From assembly GCA_941918925.1 (NCBI GenBank), contig OW799234.1, forward strand, positions 74,172,543 to 74,236,542: a DNA stretch of 64,000 nt, read 5' to 3'. Each line of letters opens with the position of its first letter. Position 1 is the stretch's first letter. Made by a program: the position numbers and the translations under genes. A model generated the notes under the pieces. That model searched no databases, had not been told where the DNA came from, and saw nothing but the letters and a program-made list of their open reading frames with translations. The DNA is from Phyto melanocephala (lineage: Eukaryota > Arthropoda > Insecta > Diptera > Rhinophoridae). Of the stretch, positions 11,367-23,282 are shown piece after piece.

Positions 11367-11895
11367 TCAGGAAATATATATTCGAAGTTTCATGAGTCTA
11401 CGTTACTGCGTTTGGACACAATTTCATTTTATTCGATGTTCGAAGGACACGGTTTTTTCGACCTACTCTTGCTTTTCGAGCTATAACTCTCTTCCTAATA
11501 TTCCGATTTAGCCCATTTTCAATACCAAACAAACCTTGTCTATAAGAAAGATTCTGGCGAAATTTGAGCCCCCTAGCTTTTTTGGTGCGACCTCTATCGT
11601 GCTTTCAACAGACGGACAGACGGTCAGACGGACGGACATAGCTAGATCGTCATCAAATCAAACCCTGATTCAGAATATATATACTTTATGGGGTCTAAAA
11701 TGGATATTTCGATGTGTTACAAACGGAATGACAAAATGAATATACCCCCACCATTTTTTTGGTGGTGGGTATAACAAGAAACTTAGATTTAGACTCAAAA
11801 CGTTAAAATAAATATTAAAATATTTCAACACATACATACTTTATAAAAATTTATTAAAATGTTGACATTAAATAGATTTATTTTTTTATTTTTTA

Positions 11896-12110
11896 CTAGC
11901 CAAGCCCGGCGCGCGTTGCTATGCTCCTTAATGATTACAAATGCATTCTGAATTTTAATTGAATATCAAGTGCAAGAAGCTAAAAATTATAACTTTCCTT
12001 TATAGGCGTGGCACTGCCCACTTTTTACCGATCGAGATTTACGGTTTCGGAGTCTATAGCTAAAACACACACACACACACACAGAGTTTCACTTTTATAT
12101 ACATATATAG
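11896..12110 (-). mobile_element. Short Helitron, CTAG|T family
   Basis: On the minus strand it begins near 12110 with CTATATATG and AAAAGTGAAACTCTGTGTG, and ends AGCAACGCGCGCCGGGCTTG plus GCTAG before T. Relatives at 42055 and 50986 share both ends in part. The (CA)n at 12064-12081 belongs to its 5' part. Confidence 0.7.
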
Positions 12111-12410
12111 CTTATTTGTTCGACCTTTTTTCAAGTTATAAATTAACAAAAGAATTAAAAAATTTATATGTGAATTTGTCTAAGATTGACAAATACGTTC
12201 TGAAAACTTTATTCGTTTTCCTAAACTAGCATGTGACTGGTATTTATTACAAGATACATACATACATATTAACAAAATATTTCCCACCTCAATTATCTTT
12301 GCAATAATCAAAAAAAAAAGCTTTTTACAAAAATTTCCAAATATGTAAACATATTGCTTGCATACAAAAATCATTCAAATTACAATATATGTATGTATGT
12401 ACATACTTAC

Positions 12411-12715
12411 ATCATCAAATTCGCTACGAAACGGTCCATGGGACTGTAACAGTTTGAAAAATGTCTGTAAACGTTTTGATTTGTGTGGCAATATGGGTTG
12501 TGCATATGCTAAACAATATTGTCCCTTGATTTCATCATTATAATCATTTGATGTATTTGTTGCCTCCTCAGCGGCATCACTATTAACATCAGCCTTAATC
12601 CCAGTTTTAGTCGCTTTCAATTGATACTTAATTCCCATACATTGATCAAAATCACCAGGCTGATTTATGTTGCCATTAAGTATGCCTGATGTAAGTTTAC
12701 CAGTGGAATCGTGCA
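12411..12715 (-). CDS. NRF-6-like acyltransferase, coding exon 3 (NRF N-terminal domain)
   Basis: 305-bp exon on the minus strand: acceptor TTTTAG at 12721-12716, donor GTAAGT at 12410-12405. The leftover A of exon 2 plus TG gives Met, and the frame runs 102 codons to GPFRSEFDD, ending in phase 0. It carries the hallmark of the NRF domain: a D.(S)TGK..SGIL.GN segment, then GDFDQCMGI, an acidic linker and GQYCLAY. The Cys residues of DQC and YC are those that form disulphides in this extracellular domain. The acyltransferase-3 membrane region should follow, but no further exon was found between here and position 1, so it must lie outside the window. The product is probably a membrane or secretory-pathway lipid/acyl-transfer protein, as inferred for C. 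elegans NRF-6 and Drosophila drop-dead-type proteins. Confidence 0.88.
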
Positions 12716-12921
12716 CTAAAATTAAAGAAAAGAAATAGAAAATTTGTACAACAAAGCAAAACCAAAGAAAATTACAACAAAAAACAATACAAAATAGATA
12801 TAAAATTACGTTATCATAATTTTAAAATTATAGAGGGTTTGTAATGAAAGTGTACATTATTTGTTCATTTCTTAAGTTTGTCTATTTTGCAAGGCAAGAG
12901 TGTACAATAAACAAAAAACAT

Positions 12922-13503
12922 AACAAGAGTGCTATAACCGGCCGTGCCGAATCTTATATATCCTTCACAACGTGTAGTGATGCAATAACAATAGTTTGTA
13001 CTTATCACCATTCATCTGATATGAAAAATGTACATACGTATAAAAAACATACATATATAAAAACATATTTAAAATTAAGTTTATGTATGTATGTTAAAAA
13101 AAAATAAATAAAAAATATAAAAAAAAAAATTTAAAGAAAAAAATATAAATAAATAAAAATAAAAATATGGCTTAGCTGGTATTTGATGCCACGTTCACTC
13201 TGACCAGTATAACACGTTTGTATGTATGTGTTCTATGTTGTTGTTGTGAAAAAAAAACAAGGTGGTCGTGGATTTTTCGTCATATCTCAGTTGTTTATGT
13301 ACCGATTTTTAATACTGATCTGCTGTTGATTTCAGCATACACACGGACAGACGGAAGGACAGACTGACAACGCTTAATCGAATCCCCTATTCATAAGCCT
13401 TCAGAAAATATATACTTTATGGGGTCAGAAAAAAATTGTAGAAATTTCGCACGGAATGACAAACCTATATATACCATTTTTCATTTTTGTGTGAAGGGTA
13501 TAA
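12922..13503 (-). mobile_element. INE-like element, family B, short copy
   Basis: Starts AACAAGAGTGCTATAACCGG with the GCCGTGCCGAATC hairpin side and ATCCTTCACAACG, ends TGTGAAGGGTATAAC. Contains CACACGGACAGACGGAAGGA and ACTTTATGGGGTCAG. Confidence 0.8.
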
Positions 13504-14645
13504 CAAATAATACTGATCAATAAGGTGCAAACAACAATTGTTGCAAGAAGATCATTGGTATTCGTATTCTACTACTAAATTGCAATAAATAATATGAATA
13601 AGATTAAATATATTATAAAGGTCTTTTCTAAAAGAACTTATTAAATTGTTTTGCAGATTTATTTGTTTAAAATATGCAAAGCCCTTCATTCAAGTAGTAT
13701 TAACACACTGTCAACAGAGCATGTGCCTGTATCTATGTATGAACATATATAAATATGTGAACCTTCTCATGTTTTCATATTATCTGGTATTATTTACATT
13801 TTTGTTTTGGCTATCATCAAACCAACAACGGCTAGTCAGGTGTAACCAAAATAAAAATGTAAACAAAAAAATATTTGGCTATTTTATATGCTGCAGTAGT
13901 TTTAGCATTAACAACAGCAACAATAGCGCCAATGTCAAGGTCACTATCATCCACACAACACTGGCATTTGAAAACAAGCTTCCGCTTGATGCTAAAATAG
14001 TAAATAACTATTGAAAACAGAAAATAACTAACTAACTGTGATTGTTACTGATTCATATCAATAAATGGCTAAAAAGTGTGAAATGTCTAATAAATATTAT
14101 TTATGACGGTCACAAAAGAAAACCCAACAATATACATACATACATAAATCGAGTTTATTTTGGAGGTAAATGACAGTATTACTAAGTTGTTATACATTTT
14201 TAATTCAAATTAATTTATATAATTAACATTAGTAGGCTTTTTTTGGTATGTATGTAGTATTTCATATTTGGGTCAAAAGTCTAATGACGTTGGGTGGACC
14301 ATAAGTCATCATGGTGCTTAAATTTTTTTTATTTTATTTATTGCTATAAAGAATAAATTTAAATAAATAAAATACAATTAAGTTATAAATACTTATTCAT
14401 CGGGTGGTCTTGGTTCATCAGCTGATTATTTTTTTTTCACTTATTTTAAGCTTAAGCAGTCAAAGTCAATAGATAAAAAACAATTGTATCTGTTCTCTCA
14501 TTTCTTTGAAATGTCAAACTTTATATGTTTACAAATCTTATTATTTTTTTTTTACTTAAAACACAAAAACGAATAAATAAAAAATGTGCGGGCCCAAGAG
14601 TAAAAGGCTTGTTTGGTGAAATATTTAAAAAACGATAAGTAGTAA
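13504..14645. other. Unassigned AT-rich intronic DNA
   Basis: A 122-codon open frame at 13646-14014 has fly-like low-complexity composition and no recognisable domain, and I do not call it. Nothing else supported. Confidence 0.4.
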
Positions 14646-14647
14646 AA

Positions 14648-15485
14648 ATGGTGTGGGGATATACATATTCATTTTGTCATTTCCTTTGTAACACATCGAA
14701 ATATTCATTTAAGACAACATAAAGTATATATGTATACTCTGAATCGATGTTTCTACGCATTAACGTAGAGTCATGAAACTTCGAATATATATTTCCTGAG
14801 TAAAACTAATATTTTTCCTTGAAAATTGTTTAAATCTATGCATTTTGAAGAAGTTTTCGATCAGAATATACGAAAATTTTTACCGCACAGTGTATTTTTT
14901 GGTATATTCAAAATTTAATTGTAATAAAACTGCCAAAATTAGATGTATGATTCTAAAATTTTGCAAACATTGCCTTTTGGTCAAAGGCTTTGTTATTAAG
15001 GAAAATAAGCTTGACATGCCCACTTTTATGCCCATCTCCCATATAACGTTTTATCTCAAATTCATATAATTTCTCTTATATTGAAATATCTAAGTTGTAT
15101 TCATTAGCAGAAACAACTTCGATACGCCTACTACAACGAACACTTTTCACATTATCTACTGGTAATGAAATTTAAATGCTCATTAAGCCGACAAAACTTA
15201 AGGTCTGATGATGAAATTTGCTACGTATATCTTTCTAATCAATGTAATTGTTTAGGTGACACGCCCACTTTAACGCCTACCTCCCATATAACGGTTTATC
15301 TTAAATTCATATAATTTCTCTATGGACAAAGTTTTTGGAAACATAAAGGACTGTATTGAAATATCTAAGTTTTATGTATTAGCAGAAACTATATTGACAC
15401 GCCTACTTTATCGCCCACTTTCATTGAAAGACTAAATTTACGAAAACATTTTACTAGCATATCGAAGTTATACAAAGCAAGTAAT
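14648..15485 (+). mobile_element. INE-like element, family A, inverted orientation
   Basis: Reads GTGTGGGGATATACATATTC, ATTTTGTCATTTCC, CATAAAGTATATATGTATAC and then reverse-complement family A units (ACACGCCCACTTTAACGCC, CCCATATAACGTTTTATC). The GTCCGTC tract is deleted. It ends where a mariner relic begins. Confidence 0.75.
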
Positions 15486-15656
15486 ACATATTTTAGTAGA
15501 AGGAGCATATCGCAAAAAAATTTGTAGTTGCATTAAGTTAAATAAAACTCAAATCGTGCAATAAATAATTTTTCCTTTTATAACGTTAGCTTTTATATAT
15601 ATGTCAGAAACTATTATTTTAAAACTCATTAATTTTCAATTGATATTACCATCAAA

Positions 15657-16340
15657 ATGGACTGCAAAATATACGTACGTGAAAATATAATTAAAATTTT
15701 AAAAAAAATCCGTCATGGACTTTTAAAAAAATAGCAAAAAATTTGAAAATTTACCCTCAAACTGTTTCAAATGCCATAAATCGGTATAAGGAAGACCTGA
15801 GCATTGAAAGAAAACCTGGATTAGGAAATAAAAAAGTTCCAAAGGATATTGGTAAGGTAAAAGAAGTCGAGCAACTGTTTCGAAGAGCACCTAACACTTC
15901 TATCAGAAAAGCAGCGTGTACGGTTAAATGCTCTAATAGTTTTGTCCAAAGGGCCAAATCTTATGCTGGGCTGAAAACATACAAAGTTCAGAAAGTTACA
16001 GATTGCAATTCGGTAAAGATCTTAGAAGCAAAAAAACGAGCAGATTGTATAAAAAAATACACCTGTTGTGTGATGAATGACGAAACATACGTACTGGCAG
16101 ACTTTTCTTAACTTCCCGACCAAGATTTTTATGTTGCTAATGAAAAAGGTAATGTTCACGAAGAGTTCCGGACAAAAAAACAAACAAAATTCCCTAAGAA
16201 ATTTCTCGTGTGGCAAGCTATTTGCAGTTGCGACAAATGAAGACAAGCATTTGTGGTATCAGGTACGATAAACACGGAAATTTATATCACGGAGTGCCTA
16301 CAAAAACAACTTTTACCTTTTTAGAGACAGCACCGAGTGC
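15657..16340 (+). pseudogene. Tc1/mariner-type transposase, N-terminal half, broken
   Basis: Plus-strand frames read MDCKIYVRENIIKILKK, a stop, then KIYPQTVSNAINRYKED (helix-turn-helix), GLGNKKVPKD, NTSIRKAACTVKCSNSFVQR (second HTH) and MNDETYVLADFS, which includes the first catalytic Asp of the DDE/D core. After a frameshift it continues LPDQDFYVANEKGNV and KFPKKFLVWQAICSC, then degrades. The longest open part is 15743-16111. The C-terminal catalytic residues are gone. A related degraded copy lies on the other strand at 24.8-25.4 kb. Confidence 0.8.
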
Positions 16341-16785
16341 TATACCACACAGTGTATTTTTCGGTATATTCAAAATTAGATGTACGATTTTGAAAATTTC
16401 CAGACATTGCTTTTTGAACAATAGATAAACGTAATTTTATGACCTAAAACTATGGTGCCACACCCACTTTTACGCCCACTTTCCTTACTACGCTTTACTT
16501 CAAAATCCTATAATTTCTCTATTGACAAGAATTTTAACGCCCACTTCTCACATATTATATTATCAATAAAATTGAAAAACTCATAAAACCGACAGAGTTA
16601 GAATTAGCGAAAAAACACCCACTTTAACGCCTACTCCCCATATAACGTGTTGCCTTGAATTCAAATAATTTCTCTACGGACAAAGAATGTGGAAAAGGAA
16701 TATCTTAATTAAATTCATTAGCAGAAATTACTTTGACACGCCTCTTTTACATAATTTAATTAAAGTCCTTTTATTAAATGATAAT
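16341..16785 (+). mobile_element. INE-like element, family A, fragment
   Basis: Begins CCACACAGTGTATTTTTCGG, as in the reverse complement of family A, and continues with CACACCCACTTTTACGCCC and ATAATTTCTCTATTGAC repeats. It is a second fragment beside the one ending at 15485. They could be one element split by the mariner, but both contain the ACAGTGTATTTTT block, so two copies are more likely. Confidence 0.65.
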
Positions 16786-18345
16786 GTTGCGAGTGTAAAA
16801 GGGGGTAAATTTACAATAAGTAGGTTTAAACCATAAGCGTGTTTCTTTCCTTAAAATTTTCTATGCAATTATGGTGGTGAATACTTAATAATTTTTTTTT
16901 CGCAGAAATAGTGTAGAGTATTTTTAATATAGATCTATAATATTTTGCAAGAATCGAGAATGGGTTAAACTAAAAAAAAAATTATTTAAAGAGATATTTA
17001 AATTAAAGAATTTTCAACTTTCAACAAACTATGCTTGATCTTAAATTTTTTATATAAATGTCAATTAATTAATATTCGCTTAAGAACTATCAACAAATTA
17101 GCAATTTTACTAACTCTTGTTGTTTACGCCTATTTGATTGCTATAACCTTGTATTTATAAGGAGTCCACAAGTAATATTTAAAAACAACTTTTTTCTAAC
17201 TCTTAATTTTTTGGTCTCTACGAATAACCTTGATCATGAGTTTTCCACACTCTTTTCTATGTATAATTTTTAATCGAACACATAATTATTTGAAAAATAA
17301 AATCTTGAATAAGAGAAACAATTTTACAAGTTTTTCTAACAAAAAAATAAAAAAAAGAAAAAAAAAACATTCGTATGTACAAATCTTTAAGTTGAGGTTG
17401 AGATCAATTGCTTTAAGCATGCAATATTTGAATTTTGTCTTAAGTATTAACATTAACACGCATTGACAGTAAAATCTCAAAGTACTATTTACATTCAAAA
17501 AAAAAAAAAAACGAGAACACACTGATAGAAGTTTAAACTGAAAAAAGAAAAAAAATGTAAGCGTATCTAAGTTTTTGACTAGCTATTGGAAAAATATTTA
17601 AACTTGAATAAGTTGCAGGGGTTTTGTGGCAGGTATGGTAGGGAAATTCGTTTACAAATTTCCACTTAATACGTTCTTCTACTCGCAGTTCGCAGTTCTT
17701 CTAAAGTATGACTTATTTTCTATAACAAAAACAATATATTCATCATCATTTCAAATTATAAATAATAATAAAATGAAGTAGGGTACAACTATAGTATAAA
17801 TGCAAAGCAATCAAGTTATAATAGCATTTAATAATATAATATTTACAACTATTCTAATTCTTTCTTTTTATCTGTAAGGAAAATATATTTGACCTTTTAA
17901 AATGTTGAACAAATAATTAAGTGTTTAAAAAAAAGTAAAAGGCTACAATAAAAAAGTTAGCTTAGCAAACACAATAATTAAATTTTTAGTTCTATTATGA
18001 ATTAAAAAAAAAAAGTTTTTAATTAAACTTTATTTAATTTTTTGTGTACTACTTAATTTAATTGCAGATTATATTCTTGTTTTTGCAAACAACTAATAAC
18101 ATACTTATGACTACATGGAATAATATTATTGTAATATGTGAATATTTAATGATTGAAAGGGATTATTTTATAGTTATGTGAGATTACGTTACGATAATTT
18201 TAGAAGATTTTGTGGTAGTGCGCAAACATCTTAGGTAATTTAATTATTAAATTTTAATTTTCGGTCGCAATGTGATAACTACATGATATCGATTTTAACG
18301 TTTAATGATTACTAGCAATCAAACTTTTTTTAATACAATCATACA
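16786..18345. other. Unassigned AT-rich intronic DNA
   Basis: No gene or clear repeat. Short open frames on both strands at 17230-17522 overlap each other and are A/T-driven. Confidence 0.4.
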
Positions 18346-19645
18346 ATCTAATCCAATAGTAAAGGAGATAGTAAGGACTGATAAAGTAGCATAGGCGGTT
18401 AATACGTTTGAGCCCTATAAATCTTTGGGAATGGATGGGATTATTCCTGCAATGTTGCTGTTGTTGTTGTATTTATTGCGTAGGTATTTAAAGCGAGTCT
18501 TCTGTGGTGATAAATGATGGTGAGGGGTAGAGAGATGAGGGTGATTTTTAAGTGGTTAATCGCCCCTGTTGTGACTACAAATACTTAATGTTATCTAGAG
18601 GTAATTTAAGAGTGAAGGCAGGAAGATCGTGGCAAACACGAATCACGTAGTGCTGCGGTTAAGAGAAGATTTCTTCAGAGGATTAGCGTAATACTTTAAT
18701 CGAGACTTTATGCACTGTCTTTTTGATCTTTGTGTAAGCTCGGAATATACTGAGCTGGTTCTCTTTTCCAGTAGATATAAGATCGAGGAGTTAAGGCGAC
18801 AGCTACTTATTAGGGTTAAGTTATAATTGGTTAGCGACGCTAAATATCTCGGTGCAGTTTTGATCAATAAGCTGTGTTGGAGAAAGACGGTGGTAAGACC
18901 CATTCTAACATATTTGTGGTGGGGGTTATTAGAAAAGGGTTTCTATAGGAAACTTCTTACAAAGGTGTGGTTCACTTGGTTTCTCAGATGAATTGGAAAG
19001 CATACCTCAGATGGCGCTGGACACCATTCTTGACAATGTACCTATAGTTTTGGTTAAAGAGAAAGGCGGCAAGAAACTTAATCAGGCTAGGTGAGTCGGT
19101 GTTGGGTAGAATATCTTATATCAGCGATTATATTGTGGGAAAGTGGTCTTCAGGATTTTATTCGTTGTCTGGGATATGACACCCTTGTTAATAATACCTG
19201 AAAGGGATTGTTGGTTAGGTTCCGAAAAACTGTATGAGGGGTGTGCAGTGTCACGGATGAATAGAAGATGAGTATAGGCATACTTAATGGCAGGTATCCA
19301 TATAATGAGGGAGAACATTAGAAAGACTTACAACCTATTGCAGCGTGTTATAGGTAGAGATTCTGGCCATATATAGGGAAACGAATCTCATAATAAAACA
19401 TGTTAGGGAGGTTATTCTTTACTCGAATAGTCAGGCGGCTCTCAAGGCCATTATGTCGAATTTAGGCTTAATAGGGATTATAGGAGAGCTCTTGATAAGA
19501 TTATGGGCTTCCTCAACGTCAGATTGTCTTGGGTACCATGGCACTGTGGAGTTGTTACGATGAATCAGCACTTGAGTGATGTTTTGGAGTGCAAACTAGA
19601 GAATATTAGTAGATCCACCATGGGGGTCGGGTGGTTAGTGGATTG
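18346..19645 (+). pseudogene. Decayed R1/LOA-like non-LTR retrotransposon ORF2
   Basis: Scattered plus-strand frames in the correct order: FEPYKSLGMDGIIPAML (reverse transcriptase, near 18400), TELVLFSSRYKI and DAKYLGAVLINKL with RPILTYLWWG (RT palm/thumb, 18740-18920), MALDTILDNVPIVLVKEKGG (19010-19070), then VILYSNSQAALKAIMSNLG and LSWVPWHCGV (RNase H, 19410-19550). It has many stops and frameshifts, a (GTT)n expansion near 18455 and no intact domain. It is dead. Clade is judged from the RT-RNase H order and motifs only. Confidence 0.8.
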
Positions 19646-20404
19646 ACAATGACGGTTTGATAGGATTGTTTTTAACAGATTTTTAATTTTATATCTCCTA
19701 CACTATTTCTTTCTTTTTACCCCACCCTAATAATAGCTTCTCTTTCTAATTCTTTTTGTTTATTTGTCTTCGAACTGTAGTCCAGTCGATTTAAGCTTTA
19801 AACTTTTTTTTTTGTGCTCTGCTATGGAATTCATTTTTCTCTAAACACTTCGAGTTGTTTCCGAATGCTTTTGATGTTTGGGTCACTTTATACTGATTAC
19901 GAATTTCCACGGCAGCAGCTTACGAATTTTTATCCACAACACTTTTTATGTATCGGACACTCTTGGAGAAATTTTAGGGACCAGTTTTAGGCTTGCTTGC
20001 TAGAGATTTCGCAAAAAAAAAAAAATTCGGAACTTTTTGGACTGTAGAAGGTGTTTAGAAATGTTAAGTTCATTTTAAACTAAATTTCTGTATTTGGGTA
20101 TGTGTTAGTATCTCTGTCTGAGTGTATATACATTTGTTAATGTATTTATGTAAAAAAATGGCAAAATTGAAACCCCTGCTTGCAAGCAATTTCAATTACG
20201 TCCTTGCCCCTCCAACAATTAACAAGTCTGTATTCACTTTTTGGCGTTTAAAAACTTAATAGTATTAAATACGATTAAAAATGTGGTAATTTTAAAGGAA
20301 TAAAGGGGAAAAGCTTTAGTGTTGAAAGAAATTTCGTTCTCACTCACCATGGCAAATATATGAGTTTATAGGTAAAGTAATTTACGAAATCAATTTTCAT
20401 ATAA
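19646..20404. other. Unassigned intronic DNA
   Basis: May include the 3' tail of the retroelement upstream; no poly(A) end or target duplication could be fixed. Confidence 0.35.
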
Positions 20405-20645
20405 ACTTGTGAGTTAAATAGATGATATTTACTATCAACACTAAGACATCCCGATCAAAAGAGTGCTGATGATGAAACCGTAGCTGGTTTCGAAAATGCA
20501 TTCCACTCGGCTGGTGTCGGGATAATAACTTTTCCAGTATATTCTTTCATTACCAAAAATAAAAATTGATTTCTTCATATTTATATAAAAAGGAAAATAT
20601 ATGAGAAATTTAATATAAAATGAACTTGAGCCTGAATAAAAAATA
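20405..20645 (+). repeat. Dispersed repeat carrying a hammerhead-like fold, copy 1
   Basis: Shares about 200 bp with 52548-52740: a GATGATATTTA-like leader, CCGATCAAA, AGAGTGCTGATGATGAAACC, GATTATTCTTTCAT-like tract and GAACTTGAGCCTGA. Possibly the terminal part of a Penelope-like or other retroelement, since such elements carry hammerheads. Confidence 0.6.
20448..20523 (+). ncRNA. Candidate type I hammerhead ribozyme
   Basis: Stem I outer helix ATCCCGA (20448-20454) pairs with TCGGGAT (20517-20523). Inner stem I GAGTG (20461-20465) pairs with CACTC (20504-20508). Core box CTGATGA is at 20466-20472. Stem II GAAACC pairs with GGTTTC around the loop GTAGCT (20474-20491). GAA is at 20492-20494. 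A tiny stem III, AAT-GC-ATT, lies at 20495-20502, and the cleavage-site C is 20503, predicted cut after it. The unpaired stretches in stem I (TCAAAA and GGCTGGTG) sit where loop-loop contacts occur in natural hammerheads. One oddity: a single T (20473) lies between the core box and stem II. Confidence 0.6.
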
Positions 20646-21690
20646 ATATAGTCTTTAATAGTATTAGTATTGCCAACGTTGGGGTTACTATATGGGTCAA
20701 GAAAAATGCTGCACTGTAATAAGTAAGTACATACATTCAAAGTCTGTTCAGTGCTACATCGAATTTTCGAAGTAAATAAAACACAATTAATATTCGTTCG
20801 TGCCGAATCCTATGAACCCATCATTAGTATGTTGTTTTCTTTTAAAGTTAATTAAAAAAAAGTTAGAAATTGTTTCTAATTTTTTTTTGCAAAAATAAAT
20901 AGTTTATCATTATAGTGTATAGTTTAGCAAACTTAAATTAGTTTTCTAAAATTTACTACATAATTCAGTTTATGTAAATTATTTTAGCATGTTTTCCATA
21001 AAATATATGTCAGAAAGCGCTCTACCAAGATTATGAGAGTTCTATCTTTATATAGTAATTTCCTGTTTTCATTATCATTTTACCTAAAGCAATTTGAAGA
21101 ATTTTTAAAAGTCAAGCGGTTTTTTCCCAGTGCTATATTTTTACTTAATAATACAAACACATTTTTATTTTTGAACATCACTGCTTTACAGCTTTCAGTA
21201 ACGTTAGAATGTATGCGTTAGTCAGTAAAAACGTAATTACCCGGCATGTAAAGAATACCCTGCAATGGACTAGGACTAAGCCATAGATTATCCAAATGTT
21301 TGGAGAAAACGTGGTCGATTTAACATTACGATGTCCTAGGGCTGGATCATATAACCATATAACTGAGTACTCTCAAAACTACTCTATGTCACTACTCGAT
21401 GGAGCACCTACACGACCATTATACACGTCTTGACAACAATTTATGTAATCGTTAACACGAGAACACTTGTCCTTAACCTACAATCCCTTGTATAAAAATG
21501 ATATGGTTCATGATTACATGACATAGAACAAGGTAGTAAGTAGTATATTTAGCTAATATGGACCACGTAGTTTAATATTACCTGCAGGTTACGATCTATC
21601 CGTAAACATCTATTTTCTCTAGATTTCTACCTCACGGAAAATTATTAAATTTTTTTAATAAACAGTAAAGCCTATATAGTACACGAAGTG
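20646..21690. other. Unassigned intronic DNA
   Basis: The part at 21225-21600 is richer in GC and in non-repetitive words than its surroundings, but no frame or known repeat was recognised. Confidence 0.35.
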
Positions 21691-21691
21691 T

Positions 21692-23282
21692 AACAAGTAA
21701 GAGCACTATATTCGGCTGTGCCGAATCTTTTATACCCACCACCAATTTTGTGTACATTTAAAGCACAATATTATATTTATAATAAAATATGTATCACTTT
21801 CTTTGTAGAGGGTGGTTAAATTTTAAGGGCCCATGTTGAAGGTGAACTACAACTAGTCTTTAAATTAGTTTTCTGCACTTCACTTGACATGTCTCAATCT
21901 CAAACTTACTCAATTTGATCCGTAGAAAGATACGCAAATGAGCAATGCTTTAAAGTTATTCAGGTTTTTTATAAAAATGGGCGTTCAAATCAAAATGCAT
22001 TTTGTGCACTTCGTAATTCTGTTGATCAACATAATCGTTCAAATTCTTCCACAATCGGGAGAATTGTAAAAAATATTTAAATTTCTGCAAAACAGGTCTG
22101 TATAAAATGTTAATTGTCACAACAATTACATTGATTAGAAGGATATATGTATGTAGCAAATTTCATCATCATACCTCTAATTTTGGCGGTTTTATGAGCT
22201 TTTAAATTTCATTAACGGTAGATAACGTGAAAAATGGGCGTTATAGTAGGCGTGTCAAAGTTGGTTTTGCGAATGAGTACATTTTATATGTTTCAATATA
22301 GCCTTTTATTATTCCAAAATCTTTATTAATAGAGAAATAATATGTATTTTAGGTAAAACGTTATATGGGAGGTGGGCGTAAAAGTGGGCGTGGCACCTTA
22401 ATTTTCTGGCACAATAATGACATTGCCTAGGGTGATATACGTAGCAAATTTTATCATCATACGTCTAATTTTGGCGGTTTTATGAGCTTTTAAATTTCAT
22501 TAACGGTAGATAACGTGAAAAGTGGGCGTTATAGTAGGCGTGTCAAAGTTGTTTTTGCTAATGACTACAACTTAGATGTTTCAATATAGTCCTTTATTAT
22601 TCCAAAATCTATATTAATAGAGATATTATATGAATTTTGGGTAAAACGTGATATGGGAGGTGGGCGTAAAAGTGGGCGTGGCACATTGATTTTCCGTTAC
22701 AAAAAAGCATTTTATTAAAAAGCAAAGTGTGCAAAATTTCAGAGTGGTACATCCAATTTTGTTGCTTTTATGACGTTTTTGTTTTTAAATATACCGAAAA
22801 ATACACTGTGCGGTATAAATTTTCGTACATTTTGATCGATAACTCCTTTGCTAATGCATAGATTTAGATAATTTTCAATGAAAAATATTGCTTTTACTCA
22901 GGAAATATATATTCGAAGTTTCATGAGCGTTAATGCGTTTGGACACAATTCGATTTTATTCGATGTTCGAAGGACACGGTTTTTTCGACCTACTCTTGCT
23001 TTTCGAGCTATAACTCTCTTCCTAATATTCCGATTTAGCCCATTTTCAATACCAAACAAACCTTGTCTATAAGAAAGATTCTGGCAAAATTTGCTTTTTC
23101 GGTGCGACCTCTATCGTGCTTTCAACAGACGGACAGACGGACGGACATAGCTAGATCGTCATCAAATCAAACCCTGATTCAGAATATATATACTTTATGG
23201 AGTCTAAAATGGATATTTCGATGTGTTACAAACGGAATGACAAAATGAATATACCCCCACCATTTTTTTGGTGGTGGGTACA
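21692..23282 (-). mobile_element. INE-like element, family A, shorter copy
   Basis: Starts TAACAAGTAAGAGCACTATA with the ATTCGGC hairpin, ends TTGGTGGTGGGTACA. It has two to three 288-bp units (CCTTTTATT at 22302, TCCTTTATT at 22590) and a shortened mariner segment (21920-22110). Confidence 0.85.
21920..22112 (+). pseudogene. Captured mariner segment in family A copy
   Basis: Same N-terminal mariner part as at 9780-10190 (ACGCAAATGAGCAATGC, AATGGGCGTTCAAATC), cut off after AAACAGGTCTGTATAAAATG. Confidence 0.65.

Larger units (their letters stand above)
9541..11774 (-). mobile_element. INE-like element, family A, full length
   Basis: Starts ACAAGTAAGAGCACTATATT with a 7-bp hairpin ATTCGGC-TGT-GCCGAAT (9558-9574) followed by TATACCCACCACCAA. 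It ends TTGGTGGTGGGTATAA, an inverted match to the start. Order inside: mariner-derived segment (9780-10190), four 288-bp units, then the INE-1-like block with GACGGACAGACGG, CATAGCTAGATCG and ACTTTATGGGGTC. It is the longest intact reference copy in the window, about 2.23 kb. Confidence 0.85.

Noticed and set aside
13646..14014. 122-codon plus-strand open frame
   Set aside because: No recognisable domain, AT-driven composition and no splice or conservation support.
15200..15215. CTGATGATGAAATTT as another hammerhead core
   Set aside because: No stem II partner, GAA box or stem I; it is part of a reversed family A unit.
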